Origin: Bacillota bacterium
GTDB taxonomy: Bacteria > Bacillota > UBA5301 > JAMCQP01
Assembly: GCA_023381695.1 (NCBI GenBank)
Contig: JAMCQP010000026.1
Span: forward strand, 1-64,000
Direction: 5' to 3'
DNA length: 64,000 bases
Shown here: positions 15,524 through 24,278 of the stretch, in pieces
How positions within the stretch are numbered: the stretch's first letter is position 1
Layout of the letters: the number at the start of each line of letters is the position of its first letter
The notes under the pieces: generated by a model
Seen by the model: the letters and a program-made list of their open reading frames with translations, nothing else
Told to the model about the DNA's origin: nothing
Database searches by the model: none
Translations under genes and position numbers: made by a program

Positions 15524-16924
15524 CTATCGTAACAGTGCAACCTCCAGCGCAGCACCAATATTTTCGACACCGATGATCTCCGTACCTGCAGGTTTTCCTA
15601 AACCTTTTAAATTATTTCGCGGAATCAAACATCTTCGAAAGCCCAATTTGGCCGCTTCCTGGAGCCTTGGCTCCACGCGCGCCACTCCCCGCACCTCGCC
15701 CGCCAGCCCAAGCTCCCCGAGTACCACTGTCTGGGGATCGCAGGGGACATTTCTGAAACTGGAAGCCGCCGCTATGGCAATCCCCAGATCGGCCGCCGGT
15801 TCTTCCAGACGCACCCCACCGGCCACGTTCACGTAAACGTCCTGGGCGCCGAGCGCCAACCCCGCCCTCTTTTCGAGGACAGCCAGAATGATCGAAACCC
15901 GGTTGTAATCCACCCCGGTTGCCAGACGGCGCGGGGTCCCCATGAAGTTGGTGGCCCCCACCAGCGCCTGAACCTCCACGAGCAGAGGCCGGCTTCCTTC
16001 CATGCTGGCGACCACCACCGATCCCGCCGCCCCGACCGGCCGTTGCGACAGGAAGAGTTCCGAAGGATTGGCCACTTCCTTCAGGCCCCCGTCGCGCATT
16101 TCAAATACTCCTATTTCATTCGTGGAGCCAAACCGGTTTTTGACCGCCCGGAGGACACGGTAACTGTGGTGCTGCTCACCCTCAAAGTACAGGACCGTAT
16201 CCACCATATGCTCTAAAACCCTGGGTCCAGCCAGGGTTCCTGCTTTGGTGACATGCCCCACCACCACCACCGAGACGCCGGAGGTCTTGGCAAACCTGAT
16301 CAGTTCCGCCGTGGATTCGCGTACCTGCCCGACGCTGCCCGGCGCGGATGGAAACTCCGGATGATACATGGTCTGGATCGAGTCGATGACTACCAGCATC
16401 GGCGCGATGGATCGCAGGTACTCCAACACCACCCCGAGATCCGTCTGGGCAGCGATAAACAAGCGGTCGGAGGCAGCCCCAATCCGGTCGGCTCTTAACT
16501 TGACCTGGTCGACCGACTCCTCGCCGGAGACATACAGGACCCGGCCCCGGCTTGAACTTACCCCCTGGGACGCCTGCAAGAGAAGAGTGGATTTGCCGAT
16601 CCCCGGATCTCCTCCCACCAGGACCACCGAACCCCGAACCATGCCCCCGCCCAGAACCCTGTCCAGCTCGCCGATGGACGTGGAAAATCTTTGCTCCTCC
16701 CGGCTGACCGCCTTGCCGATGGGTATTGGGGGCTCTCCCGCACGAGGCTGGGCTCCGAGATCCGTTCTTGTCGCGGCCAAGGAGCCGAAAGCCCCGCTTT
16801 TTCCGGGACGAACCTCCTCCACCAGGCTGTTCCAGGCCTGGCAGGACGGACACCGCCCCAACCATTTTAGGCTCTCATGGCCGCATTCCTGGCATACAAA
16901 GACCGCCTCCCGCTTTGGCCCCAA
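15524..16924 (-). CDS. radA: DNA repair ATPase RadA/Sms
   Basis: Branch-migration helicase acting with RecA in recombination. The N-terminal four-cysteine zinc finger (C11, C14, C25, C28) is followed by a RecA-like ATPase with Walker A GGDPGIGKST and the RadA-specific KNRFGSTNEIG motif. A C-terminal Lon-like domain (VNVAGGVRLEEPAADLGIAI) completes the protein. Length 466. It has its own sigma-A promoter 60-90 bases upstream and is probably co-transcribed with disA. Confidence 0.96.
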   Translation of the reverse strand: MGPKREAVFVCQECGHESLKWLGRCPSCQAWNSLVEEVRPGKSGAFGSLAATRTDLGAQPRAGEPPIPIGKAVSREEQRFSTSIGELDRVLGGGMVRGSVVLVGGDPGIGKSTLLLQASQGVSSSRGRVLYVSGEESVDQVKLRADRIGAASDRLFIAAQTDLGVVLEYLRSIAPMLVVIDSIQTMYHPEFPSAPGSVGQVRESTAELIRFAKTSGVSVVVVGHVTKAGTLAGPRVLEHMVDTVLYFEGEQHHSYRVLRAVKNRFGSTNEIGVFEMRDGGLKEVANPSELFLSQRPVGAAGSVVVASMEGSRPLLVEVQALVGATNFMGTPRRLATGVDYNRVSIILAVLEKRAGLALGAQDVYVNVAGGVRLEEPAADLGIAIAAASSFRNVPCDPQTVVLGELGLAGEVRGVARVEPRLQEAAKLGFRRCLIPRNNLKGLGKPAGTEIIGVENIGAALEVALLR

Positions 16925-16986
16925 AACGCGTCCTTCTTTCTTGGCGTTATGCGCCGTTGGTCTCTCCCGCGCATTTGCCTAGAGCC

Positions 16987-17015
16987 ATTATAGCATTGTG
17001 GGGGAGGCAATACAA
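16987..17015 (-). promoter_or_regulatory. Sigma-A promoter of radA-disA
   Basis: TTGTAT, 17 bases, TATAAT on the minus strand, between clpC and radA. It allows radA-disA expression apart from the CtsR operon. Confidence 0.65.
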
Positions 17016-17029
17016 GTCCTGAACGCCTT

Positions 17030-19507
17030 TCATTGTTCCTTGCGGCTGCCGACCAGGCCTCGTTCCGAAAAGGCCAGTTCGTCGTTGTCGCCAACGTCCA
17101 CGTAGACACTGGCGCCGGCTTTAAAGCGCCCTTGCAGCATCTCCTCCGCCAACCGGTCCTCGATCATCCTCTGGATGGCTCTACGCAACGGACGAGCCCC
17201 GTATTCGGGATCGAAGCCCTTCTTGGCCAGCAAATCCTTTGCCGGCGCGGAAACCTCGACCTCCAGCCCGACCTCCTTCATGTGCTTCTTCAGGTCGGCC
17301 AGCATCAGATCCACAATCTGCGCGATCTCCCGATCGGTAAGCGAGTGGAAGACGATGATCTCGTCAATCCGGTTTAGAAACTCCGGCCTGAAGGTGTGCT
17401 TCAGTTCCTCAAGCACATGATCCCTCATCCGTTCATAGGAGGCCTGCTCCTCCGACTCCGCGTTGAAGCCCATCCTCCCCGTGCGCTTGATGTCCTGCGC
17501 CCCCACGTTGGAGGTCATGATCAACACCGTATTCCGGAAGTCCACCGTTCTCCCCTTGGCATCCGTGAGACGACCGTCCTCCAGAACCTGCAAAAGGACG
17601 TTGAATACTTCTGGATGCGCCTTTTCCACCTCATCGAAGAGGACCACCGAATACGGTTTGCGGCGAACCTTCTCGGTGAGTTGCCCGCCTTCCTCGTACC
17701 CGACATACCCCGGAGGCGAACCCACCAGTCTGGAAACCGTATGCCGCTCCATGTATTCGGACATGTCCAGCCGGATCATGGCGTCCTCGTCCCCAAAGAG
17801 CGCTTCGGCGAGGGCTCTGGCCAATTCGGTCTTCCCGACGCCGGTGGGGCCGAGGAAGATAAAGGAACCAACCGGCCGTTTGGGATCCTTCAATCCGGCT
17901 CTGGCCCGGCGCACCGCTCGAGCCACCGCCTTGATCGCCTCTTCCTGGCCGATCACCCGCTGGTGGAGAACCTCTTCCAGTTTGAGCAACCGTTCGGTCT
18001 CACCCTCGGAAAGCTTCGACACCGGGATACCGGTCCAGCTGGAGACGATCTGGGCAATCTCCTCCGCATCCACAATCCCGTGCTCGAGCCCCCTCTTTTG
18101 CTCCCAGTCGCTTTTACGCCCGGCCAGCTCCTCGTGCATCTTCTGCTCCTGATCCCGAAGCTGGGCGGCTTTCTCAAACTCCTCATTCTTAATGGCCGCT
18201 TCTTTCTCCATCCGGACCTCCTCGATCTTCTCCTCGAGGTCCTTAAGCTCCGGCGGGGCCACCATCCCCTTCAGACGTACGCGGGAACCAGCCTCATCGA
18301 TCAGGTCGATGGCCTTGTCGGGCAAAAACCGGTCGCTCACGTAACGATCGGAGAGTTTAACAGCAGCCTCAATCGCCTCATCGGTGATCTTTACCCGGTG
18401 ATGAGCCTCATACCTGTCCCGCAAGCCTTCCAAAATCGCAATGCTCTCCTCCACGGTGGGCTCGCCGACCATGATGGGCTGGAAGCGCCGCTCCAGAGCT
18501 GGATCCTTCTCCACGTGCTTGCGGTATTCGTCGAGCGTCGTGGCGCCGATGCTCTGCAATTCTCCCCGCGCCAGAGCGGGTTTCAGGATGTTCGAGGCGT
18601 CGATGGCGCCTTCGGCGGCGCCAGCGCCAATGATCGTGTGAAGTTCGTCGATGAACAGGATCACGTCGCCGGCCTGCCGGATCTCCTCCATGACCTTCTT
18701 CAGGCGTTCCTCAAATTCTCCGCGGAACTTGGAGCCCGCCACCAGAGCCCCCATATCCAGGGTCACCACCCGCTTGCCGTTGAGCACCTCCGGAATATCC
18801 CCGTTCACAATCTTCTGGGCCAGGCCCTCGGCGATGGCGGTCTTCCCCACGCCCGGCTCCCCGATCAGGACCGGGTTGTTCTTGGTCCGGCGGCTCAAGA
18901 CCTGGATCACCCTCTCGATCTCTTTGGCGCGGCCAATCACCGGATCCAGCTTCCCCTGCCTGGCCAGCTCGGTCAGATCGCGCCCGAACTGATCCAGGGT
19001 CGGGGTGTTGGAGCGCCGGGACTTGCCGGCCGCGGGCTGCCCACTCACCGCTCCGCCCGCCATGCCGCCGCCGAGAAGCTCCGCCACCTGGGCGCGGATC
19101 TTCTGCCAGTCCGCCCCGAGATTCCGGAGCACCTGGGCCGCCACGCCCTCCTCTTCGCGGATCAACCCGAGCAGGATATGTTCCGTTCCAATATAGCTGT
19201 GCCCCAGTTGTCTCGCCTCGTCAAGGGCCAGTTCCATCACGCGCTTGGCTCTCGGCGTGAAACCGATCTTTCCCGTGATCGGCGCGTCACCCTGTCCAAT
19301 CACCTTCTCAACCTCGGCCCGGACATCCTCCAGACGGATATTCAAGCTTTGCAGCGCCTTGGCGGCAATTCCTTCCCCCTCGCGCACCAGACCAAGCAGG
19401 ATATGCTCCGTCCCAACCACGTTATGGCCAAGCCTCCTGGCCTCTTCCTGCGATAAAACGATGACCTTTTCCGCCCGTTCCGTAAATCTTCCAAACATCT
19501 TCTTCAC
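17030..19507 (-). CDS. clpC: ATP-dependent Clp protease ATPase subunit ClpC
   Basis: AAA+ unfoldase that feeds arginine-phosphorylated or adaptor-bound proteins to ClpP. In order: two N-terminal Clp repeats (residues 1-150); the first AAA module with GEPGVGKT; a central UVR/coiled-coil region ([20 protein letters not shown]); the second AAA module with [11 protein letters not shown]; and the C-terminal D2-small domain with [20 protein letters not shown]. The 825-residue length is standard. It is the last gene of the ctsR-mcsA-mcsB-clpC operon. The opposite strand shows a 686-residue open frame that is only a GC-driven shadow. Confidence 0.97.
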   Translation of the reverse strand: MKKMFGRFTERAEKVIVLSQEEARRLGHNVVGTEHILLGLVREGEGIAAKALQSLNIRLEDVRAEVEKVIGQGDAPITGKIGFTPRAKRVMELALDEARQLGHSYIGTEHILLGLIREEEGVAAQVLRNLGADWQKIRAQVAELLGGGMAGGAVSGQPAAGKSRRSNTPTLDQFGRDLTELARQGKLDPVIGRAKEIERVIQVLSRRTKNNPVLIGEPGVGKTAIAEGLAQKIVNGDIPEVLNGKRVVTLDMGALVAGSKFRGEFEERLKKVMEEIRQAGDVILFIDELHTIIGAGAAEGAIDASNILKPALARGELQSIGATTLDEYRKHVEKDPALERRFQPIMVGEPTVEESIAILEGLRDRYEAHHRVKITDEAIEAAVKLSDRYVSDRFLPDKAIDLIDEAGSRVRLKGMVAPPELKDLEEKIEEVRMEKEAAIKNEEFEKAAQLRDQEQKMHEELAGRKSDWEQKRGLEHGIVDAEEIAQIVSSWTGIPVSKLSEGETERLLKLEEVLHQRVIGQEEAIKAVARAVRRARAGLKDPKRPVGSFIFLGPTGVGKTELARALAEALFGDEDAMIRLDMSEYMERHTVSRLVGSPPGYVGYEEGGQLTEKVRRKPYSVVLFDEVEKAHPEVFNVLLQVLEDGRLTDAKGRTVDFRNTVLIMTSNVGAQDIKRTGRMGFNAESEEQASYERMRDHVLEELKHTFRPEFLNRIDEIIVFHSLTDREIAQIVDLMLADLKKHMKEVGLEVEVSAPAKDLLAKKGFDPEYGARPLRRAIQRMIEDRLAEEMLQGRFKAGASVYVDVGDNDELAFSERGLVGSRKEQ

Positions 19508-19567
19508 CCTCTCGTGCTTTCTTTTAGAATCCCCATCTTGTTCCGCTCTAATCCTGGAACGCTTCGT

Positions 19568-20628
19568 TTACGCCTTCCGCTGGGCCGACTGGATCTTTTC
19601 CCGGATCAGCGCGGCCCGCTGAATATCCCTCGTTTCGGGGGTCAAACTCCCTCCCACAAGCTTTTGAAGCGCCGCGGGCCGGATTGATACCAGAAGTTCG
19701 TTGAGCAGGTAGACCCCGATCTCCTTGATCAGCCCCAGATCCACGCCCAACCTCACATCGGACAACAGGCGCATGGCCTCTTCGCTGGTGAGATGCCTGG
19801 CGTTGGATAACAGGCCGTAGGCCCGGTAGATCCGGTCTTCCAGCGGAATCCGCGCCTCATTCAGCAAGGCGGACCTGGCATTCCGCTCCTGATCGATGAT
19901 CTGACGGGCGGCGGCCGTCAGGTGCCGGATGATCTCCTCTTCGGAGTGGCCCAGGGTCATCTGGTTGGAGATCTGAAACATGTTCCCTCGGTCCCTTCTC
20001 CGTAAAAACCCCGCACCGCAAGGCCGATCTGGGAGCTGGCCGCAATCACCCGTTTCATCTGATCCGTGATGACCAGGGCGGGCAGATGGAGCATCACCGA
20101 CGCCCGCATTCCGGTGCCCACGTTGGTGGGGCAGGCGGTCAGATACCCCCGCGTTTCGGAGAAGGCGAAGTTAAGTTTCGATTCGAAAAAATCGTCCACC
20201 CTGTCGGCCAGCTCCCAGGCTTTGTCCAGTGCCAGCCCGGGCTGCAGGACCTGAATCCGCAGATGGTCCTCCTCGTTGACCATCACACTGATCAGTTCGT
20301 CGTTGCGCAGGGCCACCGCCTTGTACTCGGGATCTTCCGCATGCTGGGGGCTGATCAGGTGCTTCTCCACCAGCACCGCCCGTTCCAAAGGGGAAATGTT
20401 TTTCAGGCGAATAAACTCCAGGCGGCCCAGCGCATCGCTCCTGGCGGCAACCTTTTCCGCGGCGTCAAGTACTCCCTCAAGCTGCGTGCTATTGGCAAAC
20501 TGCGGGAAAGGGATCTTGGGCAGGTTTCTCGCCAGCCTGATCCTGCTGCTGAGAGCAATGTCGGCCTCGGGTCCGGTCGGTTTCAACCATTCGCTCAATG
20601 TCCGTTTCAGCATATCTCCCAAGGACAT
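19568..20628 (-). pseudogene. mcsB: Protein arginine kinase McsB, interrupted by a ~7-nt deletion
   Basis: McsB phosphorylates arginines and marks proteins for ClpCP. The N-terminal part (MSLGDMLKRTLSEWLKPTGP; ATG at 20628) and the C-terminal part (MFQISNQMTLGHSEEEIIRH onward to 19568) are both well conserved but lie in different frames. At the junction the sequence reads EGTE followed directly by bases for GNMFQ. The family normally has two more residues here (EGTEA-x-GN), so about seven bases are missing. The lost segment adjoins the conserved glutamate of the phosphagen-kinase active-site loop. The rest of the gene is intact, with no further stops, so the event is recent or a sequence error. 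If real, the cell would lack arginine phosphorylation or make a 220-residue fragment. Confidence 0.85.
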
Positions 20629-20633
20629 ACCCC

Positions 20634-21182
20634 TCACTTCTCCTTCCCCTTCTGGTTTTCCACAGCCTTGATCTTATCCCGGAGCTCTGCCGCCCGCTCG
20701 TACTGTTCGCGTTTGATGGCCTCTTGAAGCTCCTGCCGTAAGGCATCAAGCTGTTTTTGAGCTCTAGTGGCCCCTCCGGCCCGCGCGGGCACTTTTCCCC
20801 TGTGCAGGGTACTGCCCTGAATCTTCCTCAAAAGTTCGTCCAGGGACCGGTCAAAGTCCGCGTAACACTCGCTGCACCCGAAGAGCCCGGTCTCCCGGAA
20901 TTGGCCGGGAGTCATGCCGCAGTTGTGACAGTGGGCTTCCTGAGCCGGCTCCGTGGCTTCCCGGGTAAATTCCGGCTCGTAGTCTAACAGCCCCGCCAGG
21001 AAGTTTTGAAAGGTAAATTGAGGCGCCAGCATGAAATGCAGCGGGTTGTTCAGCAGCCCCAACTGGCCCGTCTCCGCAGCGCACTCCTGGCACAGGTGCA
21101 TCTCCGTCTTCTCGCCGTTTACCACTCTGGTAAGGTAAAAGGTGGCGGGGCGTTTCTGGCACCGATCGCATAACATGGTCAT
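20634..21182 (-). CDS. mcsA: McsA, zinc-finger activator of the McsB arginine kinase
   Basis: Adaptor and activator of McsB, modulating CtsR. The protein has an N-terminal CxxC pair (C5, C8 with C31, C34), a second CxxC set around residues 84-107 (CHNCGMT and CSECYA), and a C-terminal UVR motif (LQEAIKREQYERAAELRDKI) that interacts with ClpC. Length 182. Its stop overlaps the mcsB leader, and the gene starts at the ctsR stop, so translation is coupled along the operon. Confidence 0.95.
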   Translation of the reverse strand: MTMLCDRCQKRPATFYLTRVVNGEKTEMHLCQECAAETGQLGLLNNPLHFMLAPQFTFQNFLAGLLDYEPEFTREATEPAQEAHCHNCGMTPGQFRETGLFGCSECYADFDRSLDELLRKIQGSTLHRGKVPARAGGATRAQKQLDALRQELQEAIKREQYERAAELRDKIKAVENQKGKEK

Positions 21183-21649
21183 TACCCCCTACGCTCCAAA
21201 AGTACGGTCAAAATAGCCCGCAAAACCAGGGCCCGAAGTACATCCTGGAAAGGCACGCTGATCTTTTCGACCTCTTGCTCCAGAGCCGCTCTGACCATGG
21301 CGGCCTGCCGGTTATTCAGAAGCTGGGCGTCCACCAACCTGAGGAGCAGGTGCTCAGCCTCCCGCTGGCTCAAACTCTCGCCGATCTCCCGCTGGATAAC
21401 CCCGGCCAGCTCCTCCGCGGGCTGCCAGGACAACTGCATGATCCGGATGTAGCCCCCGCCGCCGCGGCGGGTTTCCACCACATACCCCCGCCGGGTCGTA
21501 AATCTGGTCTCCAGCACATAGTTGATCTGCGACGGAGCGCATTCGAACTGATCGGCGAGTTCACGCCGCTGAATCTCCAGGACGCCGTGTTCCGCCTGCT
21601 CCAAAAGGTTGCGCAGGTGCTTTTCGATGTGATCCGACAAGCTTTCCAT
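21182..21649 (-). CDS. ctsR: CtsR, repressor of class III heat-shock genes
   Basis: Winged-helix repressor of clp genes that releases DNA on heat or protein stress. N-terminal DNA-binding region ADQFECAPSQINYVLETRFT, with the glycine-rich wing ETRRGGGGYIRI that senses temperature in known homologues; the C-terminal dimerisation domain ends around residue 150. Length 155, typical. Heptad repeats matching the CtsR operator lie directly upstream, so it autoregulates the operon. Confidence 0.97.
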   Translation of the reverse strand: MESLSDHIEKHLRNLLEQAEHGVLEIQRRELADQFECAPSQINYVLETRFTTRRGYVVETRRGGGGYIRIMQLSWQPAEELAGVIQREIGESLSQREAEHLLLRLVDAQLLNNRQAAMVRAALEQEVEKISVPFQDVLRALVLRAILTVLLERRG

Positions 21650-21663
21650 GCACCCGTTCCCCC

Positions 21664-21689
21664 TCTGACCTTCTTTGACCTTTTGACCT
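21664..21689 (-). promoter_or_regulatory. CtsR operator: three AGGTCA heptads
   Basis: On the minus strand AGGTCAA, AGGTCAA and AGGTCAG stand in direct repeat, the last two separated by AGA. This matches the known CtsR consensus of two GGTCAAA heptads around a three-base spacer, with one extra copy. A TATAAT -10 lies at 21691-21696, so bound CtsR would cover the start of transcription. The matching -35 is weak. Confidence 0.85.
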
Positions 21690-21876
21690 TATTATAGCAC
21701 AGCCGCTGGTTGCAGCTAAACTCCAATTTCAACCATCTTCGGCAGATTTTTGGCGCCAAAATACAAGAACATCCTCATCTTCCCCGGCACGCTGCATATT
21801 ATAACCCTCCGGCTCTTTGCAGCATAACTTCCGGCCCCGTCCGGCTACAAAAATTTTATTTTTGGTATCGGAAAAA

Positions 21877-21903
21877 GGAGGATTTTGTCGAAGAATGTCG
21901 AAT
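21877..21903 (+). promoter_or_regulatory. Sigma-H-type promoter overlapped by two Spo0A boxes
   Basis: GGAGGATTT matches the sigma-H -35 consensus RnAGGAwWW, and 11 bases later GTCGAAT matches the -10 RnnGAAT. Inside this stretch TGTCGAA (the 0A-box consensus) occurs at 21886 and again at 21896, exactly one helical turn apart. The arrangement suggests a transition-state promoter under both sigma-H and Spo0A. Confidence 0.6.
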
Positions 21904-21910
21904 CGGTATT

Positions 21911-22056
21911 AACATAAAGTGGGTTATCCCGTGTGCCGAGACCAGACCCCCTCCTTTCCCTGGTCTCACCAGCACGCGGATAACTATAAAACCTACTTCT
22001 TTTCATTCATTCTCCTTTCTAAGAGGGCCTTTTCGAAGGCACCTCTTCTTTTTTTA
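21911..22056 (+). ncRNA. Putative sporulation-phase small RNA with C-rich, anti-SD-like segments
   Basis: About 145 bases run from the sigma-H/0A promoter to a strong terminator, with no credible start codon and ribosome site inside. A long hairpin (stem GAGACCAG with CTGGTCTC, extended by GTGC/GCAC and TTATCC/GGATAA) exposes a loop containing CCCCCTCCTTTCC. A second unpaired stretch reads TCTCCTTTCTAAG. Both resemble the 3' end of 16S rRNA (CCTCCTTTCT) and so could pair with Shine-Dalgarno sequences. This fills most of the gap between ctsR and the second patatin gene. No homologue name is claimed. Confidence 0.5.
22019..22056 (+). terminator. Terminator of the putative small RNA
   Basis: AAGAGG-GCCTT-TTCG-AAGGC-CCTCTT hairpin followed by CTTTTTTT on the plus strand. 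It lies 25 bases from the stop of the convergent patatin gene. Confidence 0.8.
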
Positions 22057-22080
22057 TATATGATTCCATTGCAAAAAGTT

Positions 22081-23031
22081 TCAGGCAGGCCGCCGTTCCC
22101 GCAGGGCTTCCTGTATCTCCGGAATGCAGCTTTCCATGGCCTCGGCGCCCCTGCGGATATTTTCGTCCAGGGAACTGATGTCGAAATAGCCCACATCGTA
22201 GATTCTGGGTTTAACCCGGATTACCGGCCTGGCCCTGGCGTGCTTCAGCAGCTTGAAATAGAGATCCACCTTGCCGCGGCCCATGATATCCATGGATTGA
22301 ATCACCATCTCCAGGATATTATCGATCTCTTCCCTTCTTTCCCCGGCATAGCCCAGATCCACCGCCACCACCAGATCGGCGCCCATCTCAAAGAGCAGAT
22401 CCACCGGTATAAATGAGGTCAGGCCGCCATCCACAAGCACGCGGCCGGCAAGCTTCTTGGGATGAAAGACCCCGGGGATGGCGATACTGGCCCGGATTGC
22501 ATCGGCCAGCCCTATCTCGTCCAGAACTTCATCGTCGGCCATCTCCGGCCGGGCGCGGAGCTTTTCACGCATCACACGGCTTGTGAAGACCACCCGCTGG
22601 CCGCTGTTGATATCGGTCGCCACCACGGCGATGGGGATCCGGCAGGTGTCAAAGCTTTCCGAGGCCAGCCGACGCCGGAAGAGTTCTTCCAGGCGGTCCC
22701 CTTTTATTACCCCCGCCGGCGCCGAATTGAAGGGCCCTGTCTTCCCCCAGGCCAGCTCGGTCACCACCTTGCCCAGCGCCGACATCAACTGGGGCGCGGA
22801 ATCCCAGTCCAGGAAGTTCGTCTTCACCAGGCGCCTGGTAAACTGTTCAATTTCCGCGGGCTTCATCCCCACCCCGTACAGGACAGCCACAATGCTTCCC
22901 GCACTGGTGCCGGACAGAAGATCCGGCACCAGATCGTGCTTTCCCAGCACCTGCAACACGCCGATATGCGCCATCCCTCGCAATCCGCCGCCGCTTAAGG
23001 CCAGCCCGATCTTCGGCCTGGAAGGTTCCAT
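22081..23031 (-). CDS. Patatin-like phospholipase (second copy)
   Basis: Cytoplasmic serine lipid hydrolase. GLALSGGGLRGMAHIG provides the oxyanion loop, GTSAGS (Ser near residue 44) the nucleophile, and VDGGLTSFIP the catalytic Asp. I use the ATG at 23031, with AGGAGGGAAA upstream, for 316 residues; the track start at 23112 would overlap the previous gene. It resembles the patatin at 244 only in the shared motifs, so the two are paralogues with likely different substrates. It follows rlmI by 56 bases. Confidence 0.88.
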   Translation of the reverse strand: MEPSRPKIGLALSGGGLRGMAHIGVLQVLGKHDLVPDLLSGTSAGSIVAVLYGVGMKPAEIEQFTRRLVKTNFLDWDSAPQLMSALGKVVTELAWGKTGPFNSAPAGVIKGDRLEELFRRRLASESFDTCRIPIAVVATDINSGQRVVFTSRVMREKLRARPEMADDEVLDEIGLADAIRASIAIPGVFHPKKLAGRVLVDGGLTSFIPVDLLFEMGADLVVAVDLGYAGERREEIDNILEMVIQSMDIMGRGKVDLYFKLLKHARARPVIRVKPRIYDVGYFDISSLDENIRRGAEAMESCIPEIQEALRERRPA

Positions 23032-23087
23032 CACGTTTCCCTCCTTGTTGGTTCCCTTGAAAAAGTCCGCCCCGTTGCTCCAAAAGC

Positions 23088-24260
23088 TTAAAAGACCTGC
23101 AGGACCAGGCACTTCAAATAGTAGGTTTCCTTGACACCTAAAAGGATGGGGTGATCCGCCGCCTGGGTCCGCAGGGCCACCCGTCTGAGCTCTTTCTTCG
23201 CATCGCGGGCGGCCATGAGCACCGTGTCCACAAAGAGATCCTCCGTCATATGGTGCGAACAGGAGCAGGTGATGAGAACCCCCCCCGGCGGCAAAAGCTT
23301 CATGGCTCTGAGATTGATCTCCTTGTACCCGCGGACGGCTCCCGCCAGCGCCTGCCGGTTCTTGGCAAAGGCGGGGGGATCCAGGATTACGGTGTCGAAT
23401 GCCACCTTCTCATCCGCATATTTACGCAGGAGGTCAAAGGCGTTCCCCACCTCAAACCGGCACCTTTCGCCGAGGCCGTTGACCGCTGCGTTACGATAAG
23501 CGGTACGAACGGCCGGTTCAGAGATATCGAGGCCCGTCACCTCTTTTGCCCCGTAATGCGCGGCATGAATGCTGAAGGTTCCGGTGTTGCAAAAAGCGTC
23601 CAAAACCCGTGCGCCATCCACAAACGGTGCGATGGCCCGCCGGTTCTCCTTTTGATCCAGGAAATACCCGGTCTTTTGCCCCTCCACCACATCCACATGG
23701 AAAGCCAGGCCGTTTTCCCGGATGAGAAACTCCCCATCGGGCACGCCCAGGAGGGGGCCCTTCTGGACCGGCAGACCTTCAAGCTCCCGGACAGCCACGT
23801 CGTTGCGCTCATAGATCACCCTCGGCTTGAGCAACTCCTGGATGGCGGCCAGAATCCAATCCTTTCGTTGATCCATGCCCAGCGCCAGAGTCTGCAGCAC
23901 CACATGGTCTTCATACTTATCAACGATCAGCGCCGGCAAAAAATCTCCTTCGCCAAAGACCACCCTGAAGGAGGTGGCTTCTGGCATCACCCGCCGCCGG
24001 TAGTCCAGCGCCCGCGCGATCCGCCGGTGAAAGAAACCTTCGTCGATCGCCTCGTCCCGCCACGTCAGGACCCGGATGGCAATCTGCGAGAAAGGGTTTA
24101 TGTACCCTCTGCCGAGAAAAAAACCGGCTGAGTTGACCACATCCACAATATCGCCGGGGTTGAACCCTCCCTCAACCCTCTCGATCTCTCCTGCGTACAC
24201 CCAGGGATGGCCGTCCTTGAGACGGCGGTCCTTCCCGCGCCGCAGAATCGCCCTTGCCAA
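23088..24260 (-). CDS. rlmI: 23S rRNA (cytosine-C5-)-methyltransferase, RlmI family
   Basis: SAM-dependent methyltransferase acting on a 23S rRNA cytosine in known RlmI enzymes. An N-terminal PUA domain (residues 1-75, KDGHPWVYAGEIERVEGGFN) is followed by a linker domain and a Rossmann methyltransferase with VLDAFCNTGTFSIHAAHYGA (SAM site). DPPAFAKNRQAL and the catalytic Cys in LITCSCSHHM follow. Length 390, typical. It is downstream of the FAD dehydrogenase gene with 18 bases between. Confidence 0.92.
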   Translation of the reverse strand: MARAILRRGKDRRLKDGHPWVYAGEIERVEGGFNPGDIVDVVNSAGFFLGRGYINPFSQIAIRVLTWRDEAIDEGFFHRRIARALDYRRRVMPEATSFRVVFGEGDFLPALIVDKYEDHVVLQTLALGMDQRKDWILAAIQELLKPRVIYERNDVAVRELEGLPVQKGPLLGVPDGEFLIRENGLAFHVDVVEGQKTGYFLDQKENRRAIAPFVDGARVLDAFCNTGTFSIHAAHYGAKEVTGLDISEPAVRTAYRNAAVNGLGERCRFEVGNAFDLLRKYADEKVAFDTVILDPPAFAKNRQALAGAVRGYKEINLRAMKLLPPGGVLITCSCSHHMTEDLFVDTVLMAARDAKKELRRVALRTQAADHPILLGVKETYYLKCLVLQVF

Positions 24261-24278
24261 GAAGGTTTCCCTCCCTTT

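Noticed and set aside
17396-19456. 686-residue plus-strand ORF opposite clpC
   Set aside because: It lies fully antisense to a complete clpC with all motifs. Long antisense frames are expected in high-GC coding DNA, and the translation is Leu/Pro/Arg/His-rich with no family pattern.
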